Shown: in pieces, positions 1-5,690 of the stretch
Layout of the letters: every line of letters begins with the position of its first letter
How positions within the stretch are numbered: the first letter of the stretch is position 1
DNA from: Bordetella parapertussis
GTDB lineage: Bacteria; Pseudomonadota; Gammaproteobacteria; Burkholderiales; Burkholderiaceae_C
DNA: 7,048 nucleotides
Assembly (NCBI GenBank): GCA_945878355.1
Contig: CAMCTC010000174.1
Span: forward strand, 1-7,048
Reading direction: 5' to 3'
Made by a program: the position numbers and the translations under genes
The notes under the pieces: generated by a model
What the model saw: only the letters and a program-made list of their open reading frames with translations
Databases searched by the model: none
What the model was told of the DNA's origin: nothing

Positions 1-29
1 GTAAGCGTCCCGCGAACCCCATCCTTGCG
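1..29. repeat. Terminal inverted repeat of IS-A, tnpC-side end
   Basis: This repeat begins GTAAGCGTCCCGCGAACCCC. It pairs with the reverse complement of 2461-2489, with mismatches only at repeat positions 9, 14, 24 and 27, and similarity stops after position 29. It lies 27 bp beyond the tnpC stop codon. It coincides with the first base of the window, so the flanking target duplication cannot be seen. Confidence 0.92.
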
Positions 30-56
30 CCGTAGCCGGCGGTGTGCTGAGGGCGG

Positions 57-1625
57 CTAAACGGTCGCGGCAACAGTGCCGGTCTCGGCGATAACACTGG
101 CCGGTCGCCAGTTGTGCGGTAGTAGTTGTGCCAGGTCGCGATTCTTCAGCGAGGGAAGGCGCTCGAAGACGTCCTTGAGATAAGCCCAAGGATCGTGCCC
201 GCTGAGTTTGGCCGATTCAATCAGGCTCATCAGGACGGCAGCGCGTTCGCCGGCCAACTGCGATCCCACAAAAAGCCAATTTCTTCGTCCAACCGCGAGC
301 GGGCGAATCGCGTTCTCGGCCGCGTTGTTGTCGATGGGAACGGCCCCGTCGTCGAGGAATGTCGTCAACGCAGGCCAATTGCTCAACGAATAGTCGATGG
401 CCCTTGCCGTGGCATCTGCCTTGACCAGCAACAGGCGTTGCGTCCTGAGCCAGACATGCAATGCATCGGCCATTGGCTTTGATCGCTGCTGTCGCGCCAG
501 CAGTCTGTCCTCGTTGCCGAGATCCTTCACCTCGCGCTCGATCTCGTAGAGCTTGGCGATCAGCGCGACGGCCTGCCCCGCGATCTGGCTGCCATTGAGC
601 TCAAACGCCTCGAACAGCTTCCTGCGCGCGTGGGCCATGCAGAACGCGGCCGTAATGCCCCGTCTGTGCAGCGCGTGATAGCCCGAGAAATCGTCGGTCA
701 CCAGCGTGCCGTTGAACTCGCCGAGCACGCGCCGGGGATTGTCGCCCGCCCGGCCGAGGGTAAAGTCATAGAGCACCGCGCGCTGGGTCACGAAGTTCGT
801 CGTGCGGTACACCCACACAAACGCCTTCTTGGTCTTGCCGCGCCCGGGTGCCAGCAGCGCCACCGGCGTCTCGTCGACATGGATCACGTCTTGGCTGAGG
901 ATGAAATCCTTCAGCGCCGCGGCCAGCGGCTCCAGTCGCACGCCGCAGATGCCCAACCACTGCGCCATGCTCGAGCGCGGGATGTGCACGCCCGAGCGGG
1001 CGTAAATCTCGGTCTGGCGGTACAGCGGCAGATGATCGTCGATCTTGGCGATGGCCACCTGGGCCAGCAGGCCCGCGCCCGGGATGCCCTTGTCGATCAT
1101 CTGCGCGGGCATGGGCGCGGCCTGGATCGTCTGGCAGCACGCGCAGGCATATTTGCCGCGAATATGGCGCAGCACGAAGAACTGGGCCGGAACACAGTCG
1201 AGTTGCTCGCTGACCTCTTCGCCGATGCGTTTGAAGGCTTGGCCGCAGGCGCAGTGCGTGGCGCCAAGGTCGTAGTGGCGTTCGACGCGCGGCAGGCCGG
1301 CGGGCAGCGCCTGGCGTACAGCCTTGCCCTTGACTCTTGGCGCGGCCGGAAGGAGTTTGGCCGCATCCTTGGCCGCCTGGTCTTCGCACTCGGTATCGGC
1401 CAGGATGGCGTCGAAAAGCACGGCCTGGGTGCTGGTGTCCAGGCTCTCGGCCGACGAACCGAAGCGCCAGCGCTTCAGGCGCGCGATCTCGAAGTTCAGC
1501 GCCTCGATCTTGGTCTGCTTGAACTTGAGTTCGGCCTGCATGCGCTCGATCAACACCCGAGACACCTGGACCGAATCGCCGGCGGGCGAGGTATCGAGGG
1601 TGGGCGTGTCCGAGGCGTCGAGCAT
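57..1625 (-). CDS. tnpC: IS66-family transposase TnpC
   Basis: This is the DDE transposase of IS-A, 522 residues from the chosen ATG at 1625, a usual length for IS66 TnpC. An N-terminal helical segment (about residues 22-53, with the pattern IERMQAELKFKQTKIEAL) looks like the leucine-zipper-like region of the family, followed by RWRFGSSAE. A zinc-finger-like region has cysteines near residues 125-127 (CACGQ) and 161-164 (CACC). The catalytic domain shows HVDET (Asp 251), TDDFSGY (Asp 311) and NNAAENAIRP (Glu 437), with the family CMAHARR stretch between the second Asp and the Glu. An upstream TTG at 1691 would add 22 residues of non-family character, so I prefer the ATG, although no clear Shine-Dalgarno sequence precedes it. 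A 90-bp gap with a strong hairpin separates it from tnpB. All catalytic residues are present, so it is probably functional. Confidence 0.95.
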   Translation of the reverse strand: MLDASDTPTLDTSPAGDSVQVSRVLIERMQAELKFKQTKIEALNFEIARLKRWRFGSSAESLDTSTQAVLFDAILADTECEDQAAKDAAKLLPAAPRVKGKAVRQALPAGLPRVERHYDLGATHCACGQAFKRIGEEVSEQLDCVPAQFFVLRHIRGKYACACCQTIQAAPMPAQMIDKGIPGAGLLAQVAIAKIDDHLPLYRQTEIYARSGVHIPRSSMAQWLGICGVRLEPLAAALKDFILSQDVIHVDETPVALLAPGRGKTKKAFVWVYRTTNFVTQRAVLYDFTLGRAGDNPRRVLGEFNGTLVTDDFSGYHALHRRGITAAFCMAHARRKLFEAFELNGSQIAGQAVALIAKLYEIEREVKDLGNEDRLLARQQRSKPMADALHVWLRTQRLLLVKADATARAIDYSLSNWPALTTFLDDGAVPIDNNAAENAIRPLAVGRRNWLFVGSQLAGERAAVLMSLIESAKLSGHDPWAYLKDVFERLPSLKNRDLAQLLPHNWRPASVIAETGTVAATV

Positions 1626-1635
1626 GGTCAAAGTA

Positions 1636-1666
1636 TCTGTCTCGCGCGCGTGCGCGAGAAGACAGA
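1636..1666 (-). promoter_or_regulatory. Stem-loop in the tnpB-tnpC gap, just before the tnpC start
   Basis: TCTGTC (1636-1641) and TCGCGC (1642-1647) pair with GCGCGA (1652-1657) and GACAGA (1661-1666). This makes a 12-bp stem with a 4-base loop and a 3-base bulge (1658-1660). In the minus-strand transcript the hairpin ends about ten bases before the tnpC ATG, close enough to affect ribosome access or transcript processing between tnpB and tnpC. There is no T tract after it, so it does not look like an ordinary intrinsic terminator. The structure is seen; the regulatory role is inference. Confidence 0.5.
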
Positions 1667-1715
1667 CATTCACCAATGGACAACCGAGCAAATTGACTGC
1701 CCTGAAATACTCGGC

Positions 1716-2057
1716 TCAGATCACCGTGATCGGCTTGGCCGGCGACGCGCTCAGGCGCTGCCAAGGCAGGCCCGCCACCAGCCAGTCAAACTGCGCGCGC
1801 GTCAGCGTCATCGACCCCGCCGCTTCCTCCGGCCAGGCAAATCCGCCAGCCTGCATGCGCCGGGCGCACAGCCACATCCCCACGCCGTCGTACACCAGCA
1901 CCTTCAGCCTGTCGGCGCGGCGGTTGGCAAACACGTAGGCATGGTGAGGCTGGGCGCCGTCGCTGAAACCTCGCACCACCTGCCCCAGCAGCACGTCGAT
2001 ACCCCCGCGCAGGTCGCTCACACCGAGTGCCAGCCAGACCGCGTCGACCCGGATCAC
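1716..2057 (-). CDS. tnpB: IS66 accessory protein TnpB (IS66 Orf2-like)
   Basis: This 113-residue protein is recognised as the IS66 Orf2/TnpB family from its hallmark stretches: MIRVDAVWLA at the N-terminus, DLRGGID near residues 15-21, QPHHAYVFANRRADRLKVL around residues 36-54, DGVGMWLCARR near 57-67, and an FDWLVAGL-type C-terminal segment. TnpB proteins are required with TnpA and TnpC for efficient transposition in the IS66 members studied; their biochemical role is not well defined. The start is a GTG whose bases overlap the tnpA TGA (GTGA, 2054-2057), so translation is probably coupled to tnpA. Length and motifs are complete, with no sign of decay. Confidence 0.95.
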   Translation of the reverse strand: MIRVDAVWLALGVSDLRGGIDVLLGQVVRGFSDGAQPHHAYVFANRRADRLKVLVYDGVGMWLCARRMQAGGFAWPEEAAGSMTLTRAQFDWLVAGLPWQRLSASPAKPITVI

Positions 2058-2407
2058 CGGACGAACTCGCGCAGCCAGGCGGCCAGATCACGAGCGTGGC
2101 TCAACGGCCAGTGCAGATCGATCTTGCCAGCGCCCGAGCCCAGTTCAACCCGAATGCAGGTCGAAGTCGGTGGTGCCGGGTGTGCGACCTGCGCCCGAAC
2201 GGCGACAAACCCATTGACCCGTGCCGGTGACACCGGTTCGACACCATTGAGCCGCGCACGCCATCGTTTGGCATGCGAGCACCAGCTCTGCAGTTCTCGC
2301 AATTCGACCCCGTTGGCCGCAGCCCATGCCCTGGCCTTCAAACCCGACGCCTGATAGGCCACCACCTGCTCCAAGCACCGCTCCAACCGTTCCCGATCCA
2401 AATTCAC
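2054..2407 (-). CDS. tnpA: IS66 accessory protein TnpA
   Basis: This 117-residue protein is the first gene of the IS-A operon. The N-terminal half (about residues 8-50; LEQVVAYQASGLKARAWAAANGVELRELQSW) has the helix-turn-helix-like form typical of IS66 TnpA proteins, which resembles 'recruited from another site, act on DNA' domains of other IS families. The C-terminal half contains the family-like IRVELGSGAGKIDLHWP stretch. The start is GTG at 2407, supported by an AAGGAG Shine-Dalgarno sequence a few bases upstream. It overlaps tnpB by four bases. Its precise function is unknown, but it is needed with TnpB for transposition in characterised members. It lies 53 bp inside the right terminal repeat, which leaves little room for a promoter; I could not identify convincing -35/-10 boxes. 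Confidence 0.92.
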   Translation of the reverse strand: MNLDRERLERCLEQVVAYQASGLKARAWAAANGVELRELQSWCSHAKRWRARLNGVEPVSPARVNGFVAVRAQVAHPAPPTSTCIRVELGSGAGKIDLHWPLSHARDLAAWLREFVR

Positions 2408-2411
2408 GCCG

Positions 2412-2418
2412 TCTCCTT
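2412..2418 (-). promoter_or_regulatory. Shine-Dalgarno sequence of tnpA
   Basis: On the minus strand this reads AAGGAGA, four to five bases before the GTG at 2407. It is the clearest ribosome binding site in the window and supports a GTG start for tnpA over any alternative. Confidence 0.7.
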
Positions 2419-2460
2419 CGCCGTTGCAATGGACGCAAGGTTGGCAGGTTCATGGTTTAA

Positions 2461-2489
2461 CGGAAAGATGGGGTTGGCGGAACGCTTAC
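2461..2489. repeat. Terminal inverted repeat of IS-A, tnpA-side end
   Basis: On the minus strand this begins GTAAGCGTTCCGCCAACCCC and matches the repeat at 1-29 in 25 of 29 positions. Read on the plus strand, it contains an ATG at 2468 that is in frame with the first tyrosine recombinase. The last repeat base is 2489, so native recombinase sequence resumes at 2490. Confidence 0.92.
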
Positions 2490-3616
2490 ACTGGATCGAG
2501 CGGTTCCGCACCTACTGCCGCGAGCGATGTCTGGATGAGCGGGCCGAACTGACCCTCGCAGGCGCACGCCGGTTCATTGGCTGGTACGCACGGCGACGCG
2601 GTCTCAGCCCGGAGGTCGACGGTCCATGCGCCAATGCAAGAGCCGCGCTGTGCTCGCTGAGCCGGGCATACCAGGTGCTCGGTCTGGAGCCGCCGCAGTG
2701 GAAGAACGTGGTGGCGCCGCGACCTGCGGCGAGCCCATTGCTGAGGGCGTTCGAGGCCCATCTGCTTGAGTACCGAGGTAACGCTGCCTCAACGGTGAGC
2801 CTGATGCTGACGCAAGTCAGTCAACTCCTGAGCTACCTGCGCGAACACGGGCTGACATGGCGTGCCATGAAGCTCACCGACATCGATAGCTTCCTGATCG
2901 CGTGCAGCGCGCGCTATTCGCGCTCGACCACCGCCGGCATTGCCGGCAGCGTGCGCGCGTTCATGCGGTTCCTGTTCGCCACGGGTCGCAGCAAGACCGA
3001 TCTCGCCGCGTCGGTGATAGCGCCTGTAAGGCCCAAGCTCGAACGGCCGCCTCGGGCCCTTGCGTGGGAGGACGTCCAGCGACTGCTGCGCTCGGTGGAC
3101 ACATCACGCGCCATCGGCCTGCGCGACCACGCGATCTTGCTATTGATGAGCACCTACGGATTCGGCGCTGGCGAAGTGATCCGACTGCGGCTTGATGACG
3201 TCGATTGGACTGCGGCCACGCTCAGCGTCGTGCGTCCCAAGACCGACGTAGCCTTCACGCTGCCACTGCTGCCTGCTATTGCCCGTGTGCTGGCACGCTA
3301 CGTTCGCGACGGCAGACCGCCGCACACCCCAACCCGGCATCTGTTCGTTCAAATGAGGATGCCATTCAGCCCGCTCGACACGGCCTCTGCGGTCCGGCAC
3401 ATCCTGCACAAGCACGCCAAGACTGCAGGGCTGAACGCAGCCAATCTCGGCAGCCATGTGCTTCGCCACTCGCACGCCTCGCGAGAGATCGACCTGGGCG
3501 CATCGCCCAAAGTCGTCTCGGACATCCTCGGGCATAGCGACCCAGACTCGATCTCGGCGTATGTGCGCATCGCCACCGAACGGCTGCGGGAGGTCTCGCT
3601 GCCAATGCCGTCATGA
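2468..3616 (+). CDS. ritA: First tyrosine recombinase of the trio (RitA-like), 5' end replaced by IS-A
   Basis: A 382-residue tyrosine site-specific recombinase if it starts at the ATG at 2468. Residues 8-80 are an extra N-terminal helical segment. A SAM-like core-binding domain covers about residues 90-185, and the catalytic domain about 195-370. Visible catalytic positions are Lys 258 (RPKTD), His 330 and Arg 333 (HVLRH), His 356 (LGHS) and Tyr 365 (SAYVR). The first catalytic Arg, expected in the TYGxRxGE box, appears to be Gly 233 (TYGFGAGE, codon GGC at 3164-3166). The first seven residues come from the IS-A terminal repeat, so the native start is lost; ATG 2429 (395 residues, also inside IS-A) is an alternative. 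Only a weak purine stretch precedes ATG 2468. The stop overlaps the next start as ATGA. The frame is intact, but expression and activity are uncertain. Confidence 0.85.
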   Translation: MGLAERLHWIERFRTYCRERCLDERAELTLAGARRFIGWYARRRGLSPEVDGPCANARAALCSLSRAYQVLGLEPPQWKNVVAPRPAASPLLRAFEAHLLEYRGNAASTVSLMLTQVSQLLSYLREHGLTWRAMKLTDIDSFLIACSARYSRSTTAGIAGSVRAFMRFLFATGRSKTDLAASVIAPVRPKLERPPRALAWEDVQRLLRSVDTSRAIGLRDHAILLLMSTYGFGAGEVIRLRLDDVDWTAATLSVVRPKTDVAFTLPLLPAIARVLARYVRDGRPPHTPTRHLFVQMRMPFSPLDTASAVRHILHKHAKTAGLNAANLGSHVLRHSHASREIDLGASPKVVSDILGHSDPDSISAYVRIATERLREVSLPMPS

Positions 3617-4581
3617 GCACCCTCATCACGGCGCATGGCCTCGCGCGCGACATCGACGAGTTCCTTCGCTTCAAGCGTGCCATGGGGATGCCTTACTTGC
3701 GCGGGGAGTTCGACTTGAACAGCTTGCGGCGCTTCATCGTCATGCACTGGGGCGAGCGCACTCCTGTCGCACTGGACGATGCAGTGAGGCAGTGGACATC
3801 GCGCATCGATGGTCGCAAAGCCGTGACAGTCGGCAACGAGTTCGGCGTCGTGCGCCAGTTGTGTCTGTTCCGGCGCCGGCGCGACCCTTCGAGTTACGTG
3901 CCGGAACATACCCAGGCGCCGGTCAAGCAATCGACCTTCGTGCCGTACATCTTCAACCATGACGAGGTCCGGCGGCTGATTGAGGCGGCCAGCTCGGTCC
4001 AAAGACATGGAGTCTGGGGACAGATGCTGCGCACACTGATCCTGGTGCTGTACTGCACCGGACTGCGCCTTGGCGAAGCAGTGCGCCTGAGTACACAGGA
4101 TGTGGACCTGCGGCGCTGCACCTTCATGATCCACCACAGCAAGAGACGATCACGCATCGTGCCCTTCCGCGCCGACCTGGCCGAAGAGCTGCGGCGCTAC
4201 CTCGCGGCACGCCGCCAACTGGTGGGCGAGCACAACGACGATCCTGCGGGCTTCTTCCTGCGGCTGCACGGCGAGCCACTGACGACGCAAGCCGCGTCTG
4301 ATGCGATTCGACAACTGCTGCGGCAGCTCGGGATCAAACCACCCAGCGGTCGTGTCGGCGCACGCCCGTATGAGCTCAGGCATGCCTTTGCCGTTCATCG
4401 GCTCACGGCGTGGGCACTTGCCGGCGAGGATATGCTCGCGCGGCTGCCTTGGCTGTCGGCCTATCTCGGTCATCTGAACGTGCTGGGTACCGAGGTCTAT
4501 TTGAAGGCAACGCCGCAGCTGCTCGAATTGGCCAGCCATCGCTTCGAACAGCATCTGCGTCGGGCGCGTCGACCCCGATGA
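3613..4581 (+). CDS. ritB: Second tyrosine recombinase of the trio (RitB-like)
   Basis: A 322-residue tyrosine recombinase/phage-integrase family protein. The N-terminal core-binding region spans about residues 5-100 and the catalytic domain about 115-300. Catalytic positions seen are Arg 152 (CTGLRLGE), Lys 177 (HHSKRRSR), Arg 256 (ELRHAFAVHRL), His 287 (YLGHL) and nucleophile Tyr 296 (TEVYLK). The His of the HxxR box is Tyr 253 here (YELRH, codon TAT at 4369-4371), one base from a His codon. The segment between HxxR and LGH is longer than usual (WALAGEDMLARLPWLSA), as I recall for second-position RIT recombinases. The start is fixed by the ATGA overlap with ritA. There is no good Shine-Dalgarno at normal spacing (a GGGAGG lies about 19 bases upstream), so translational coupling is likely. 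The stop overlaps ritC in the same way. Confidence 0.92.
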   Translation: MSTLITAHGLARDIDEFLRFKRAMGMPYLRGEFDLNSLRRFIVMHWGERTPVALDDAVRQWTSRIDGRKAVTVGNEFGVVRQLCLFRRRRDPSSYVPEHTQAPVKQSTFVPYIFNHDEVRRLIEAASSVQRHGVWGQMLRTLILVLYCTGLRLGEAVRLSTQDVDLRRCTFMIHHSKRRSRIVPFRADLAEELRRYLAARRQLVGEHNDDPAGFFLRLHGEPLTTQAASDAIRQLLRQLGIKPPSGRVGARPYELRHAFAVHRLTAWALAGEDMLARLPWLSAYLGHLNVLGTEVYLKATPQLLELASHRFEQHLRRARRPR

Positions 4582-5594
4582 AGCGCAGCGCGAACAACAC
4601 GTTGTTGGCCCTGGTCGAGTCGTTCTTCCGGGAGTACCTGCAGCGCATGCGCGGCGCCAGCGCACATACGGTGCGTTCGTACCGAGATTGCCTGAAGCTG
4701 CTGTTCGAATACGTTGCCACTCAGAAGGCCAGTTGCGTCGCCGATCTAGAACTAGGGGACCTGACCGCCGAGATGGTCGCTACGTTCCTGGGTCACCTGG
4801 AAGCCAAGCGCTCCAACTCGGCCACTACACGCAACTGCCGCCTCGCAGCCATCAAGAGCTTCTTCAAGCATCTGGTGCGCAACGACCTGGCGCACTCGCA
4901 GCAATATGCGCGGGTCCTGGCCATACCGTCAAAGAGAGCACGCCGGCGTCCGCCGAGGTACCTCGAGGCCGACGACATGCGCGCCATTCTGGCCAAGCCC
5001 GACCGCAGAACCGCCTATGGCTGGCGTGACTACACGTTGCTGCTATTCCTGTACAACACCGGTGCACGCGTGAGTGAGGCTGCCGACGTGCGACCTGCCG
5101 ATCTTCAGCTGAGCGCGCCGCGGCAGGTTCGCTTGCGAGGCAAGGGCAAGAAGGAGCGCGTGCTGCCGATATGGCGCGAGACCGCAAGCGCGCTGCACCG
5201 TCTGATCGGGATCATGGCCATCGGCGTTGGGCAGCACGTCTTCGTCAACCGGCTCGGTGAGCCACTCTCTCGAGACGGCATCGCCTACATCCTGCAAAAG
5301 CATGTGAAGGCAGCGGCAACCGAACGCCCAAGCATCGCGCGGCTCAGAATAACGCCACATGTGATGAGACATAGCTGTGCCGTTGCGCTGCTGCAATCAG
5401 GCAGCGATCCAACCGTGATCCGCGACTACCTGGGCCATTCCAGCGTCGCAACCACCAATCGATACATCACAACCAACCTGCAGATGAAACGTGATGCGCT
5501 GGAGGCCTTCTGGAAGCATGCGGGCTTGGGGCGCGCACGACCCAAGACATGGAAGCCGAAGTCCGACCTGCTCGCGTTCCTGACCTCGCTGTAG
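4578..5594 (+). CDS. ritC: Third tyrosine recombinase of the trio (RitC-like)
   Basis: A 338-residue tyrosine recombinase with a full catalytic set. Arg 164 lies in YNTGARVSE, Lys 189 in RGKGKKERVLP, His 261 and Arg 264 in PHVMRHSCA, His 287 in YLGHSS, and nucleophile Tyr 296 in TNRYITTN. The SAM-like core-binding domain covers about residues 8-115 (SFFREYLQRMRGASAHTVRSY at its start). After the nucleophile there is a C-terminal extension of about 42 residues ending DLLAFLTSL. The start is ATG 4578, which overlaps the ritB stop (ATGA), so translation is probably coupled. A longer reading frame extends upstream to 4410 but lies inside ritB and has no integrase character. As the only member with every catalytic residue, it is the best candidate for strand cleavage. 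It ends 11 bp before the terminal repeat region. Confidence 0.94.
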   Translation: MKRSANNTLLALVESFFREYLQRMRGASAHTVRSYRDCLKLLFEYVATQKASCVADLELGDLTAEMVATFLGHLEAKRSNSATTRNCRLAAIKSFFKHLVRNDLAHSQQYARVLAIPSKRARRRPPRYLEADDMRAILAKPDRRTAYGWRDYTLLLFLYNTGARVSEAADVRPADLQLSAPRQVRLRGKGKKERVLPIWRETASALHRLIGIMAIGVGQHVFVNRLGEPLSRDGIAYILQKHVKAAATERPSIARLRITPHVMRHSCAVALLQSGSDPTVIRDYLGHSSVATTNRYITTNLQMKRDALEAFWKHAGLGRARPKTWKPKSDLLAFLTSL

Positions 5595-5604
5595 GCGTGC
5601 CGGC

Positions 5605-5690
5605 ATTATCTGGAGTCGCTCGGCGGCCGGCGCCGCATCCTGCCTCACGCCCGCCGTTGCTGCCCAAGATAAGACCAGACTCAAGATAAT
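5605..5690. repeat. Right terminal repeat region of the RIT element
   Basis: This stretch contains an imperfect inverted repeat: ATTATCTGGAGTC at 5605-5617 and GACTCAAGATAAT at 5678-5690 match in 12 of 13 positions, 60 bp apart. A third, directly repeated copy, CCCAAGATAA (5663-5672), lies 17 bp inside CTCAAGATAA (5680-5689). The ten-base unit TTATCTkGrG thus occurs three times: once on the plus strand and twice on the minus strand. A GC-rich 5-bp hairpin sits at 5621-5635. The outermost copy abuts the interrupted transposase, as expected for a recombinase binding site at an element end. Assignment as att/terminal sites is inference; the repeats are seen directly. Confidence 0.75.

Larger units (their letters stand above)
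1..2489 (-). mobile_element. Complete IS66-family insertion sequence (IS-A)
   Basis: Both ends are visible. The first 29 bases of the window and the reverse complement of 2461-2489 match at 25 of 29 positions, and both start with GTAAGCG, the kind of end expected for IS66-family elements. Between them lie three minus-strand genes in the standard IS66 order tnpA, tnpB, tnpC, all with intact reading frames. The 2489-bp size fits a three-gene IS66 element. Its right end lies inside the reading frame of the first tyrosine recombinase, so it inserted after that element was in place. IS66 elements usually duplicate 8 bp of target. The copy on this side would be 2490-2497 (ACTGGATC), and the partner would be just left of the window. 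The intact genes and ends suggest a fairly recent and possibly active insertion. Confidence 0.93.
2490..5690 (+). mobile_element. Recombinase-in-trio (RIT) element, right part; left end lost to or beyond IS-A
   Basis: Three consecutive, non-identical tyrosine recombinase genes run in the same direction, each overlapping the next by four bases. They end in a short non-coding tail with inverted and direct repeats. This is the organisation described for RIT elements (ritA, ritB, ritC) in proteobacteria. The right boundary is placed at about 5688-5691, because the interrupted IS-B transposase frame resumes there immediately after its CWSH motif. The left boundary is not in the window: IS-A has inserted into the first gene, and the rest of the element should lie left of position 1. 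No cargo gene is present between the recombinases and the right end. Confidence 0.85.

Noticed and set aside
1626..1691. TTG start for tnpC at 1691
   Set aside because: The added residues (MLGCPLVNVC...) are not family-like and are partly encoded by the hairpin. ATG 1625 gives the usual length.
630..2354. A 574-codon plus-strand open frame across tnpC, tnpB and tnpA
   Set aside because: It is antisense to three well-recognised IS66 genes, it is low-complexity (rich in Arg, His, Ala, Gly and Gln), and no family is recognisable. It is a GC-rich shadow frame.
2273..2467. Upstream extension of ritA to a start at 2273
   Set aside because: This part lies antisense to tnpA, inside IS-A, and has no integrase character. 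The frame is open by chance; the ATGs at 2429 or 2468 are more plausible.
2408..2489. Promoter boxes for tnpA or an outward promoter toward ritA
   Set aside because: Scattered TTGCAA, TTGGCA and TTAAAC-like strings occur, but no pair with proper -35/-10 spacing convinced me on either strand.
4410..4577. Upstream extension of ritC into ritB
   Set aside because: It is out-of-frame reading of ritB coding sequence. The ATGA overlap at 4578 gives a natural start and a family-like N-terminus.
5621..5635. Hairpin CGGCG-GCCGG-CGCCG as a terminator for the trio
   Set aside because: The stem is only 5 bp and no T tract follows it. It lies within the terminal repeat region and is common in GC-rich DNA.
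5605..5690. CRISPR-like repeat array
   Set aside because: There are only three short degenerate copies in mixed orientation with unequal spacing, and no cas genes.
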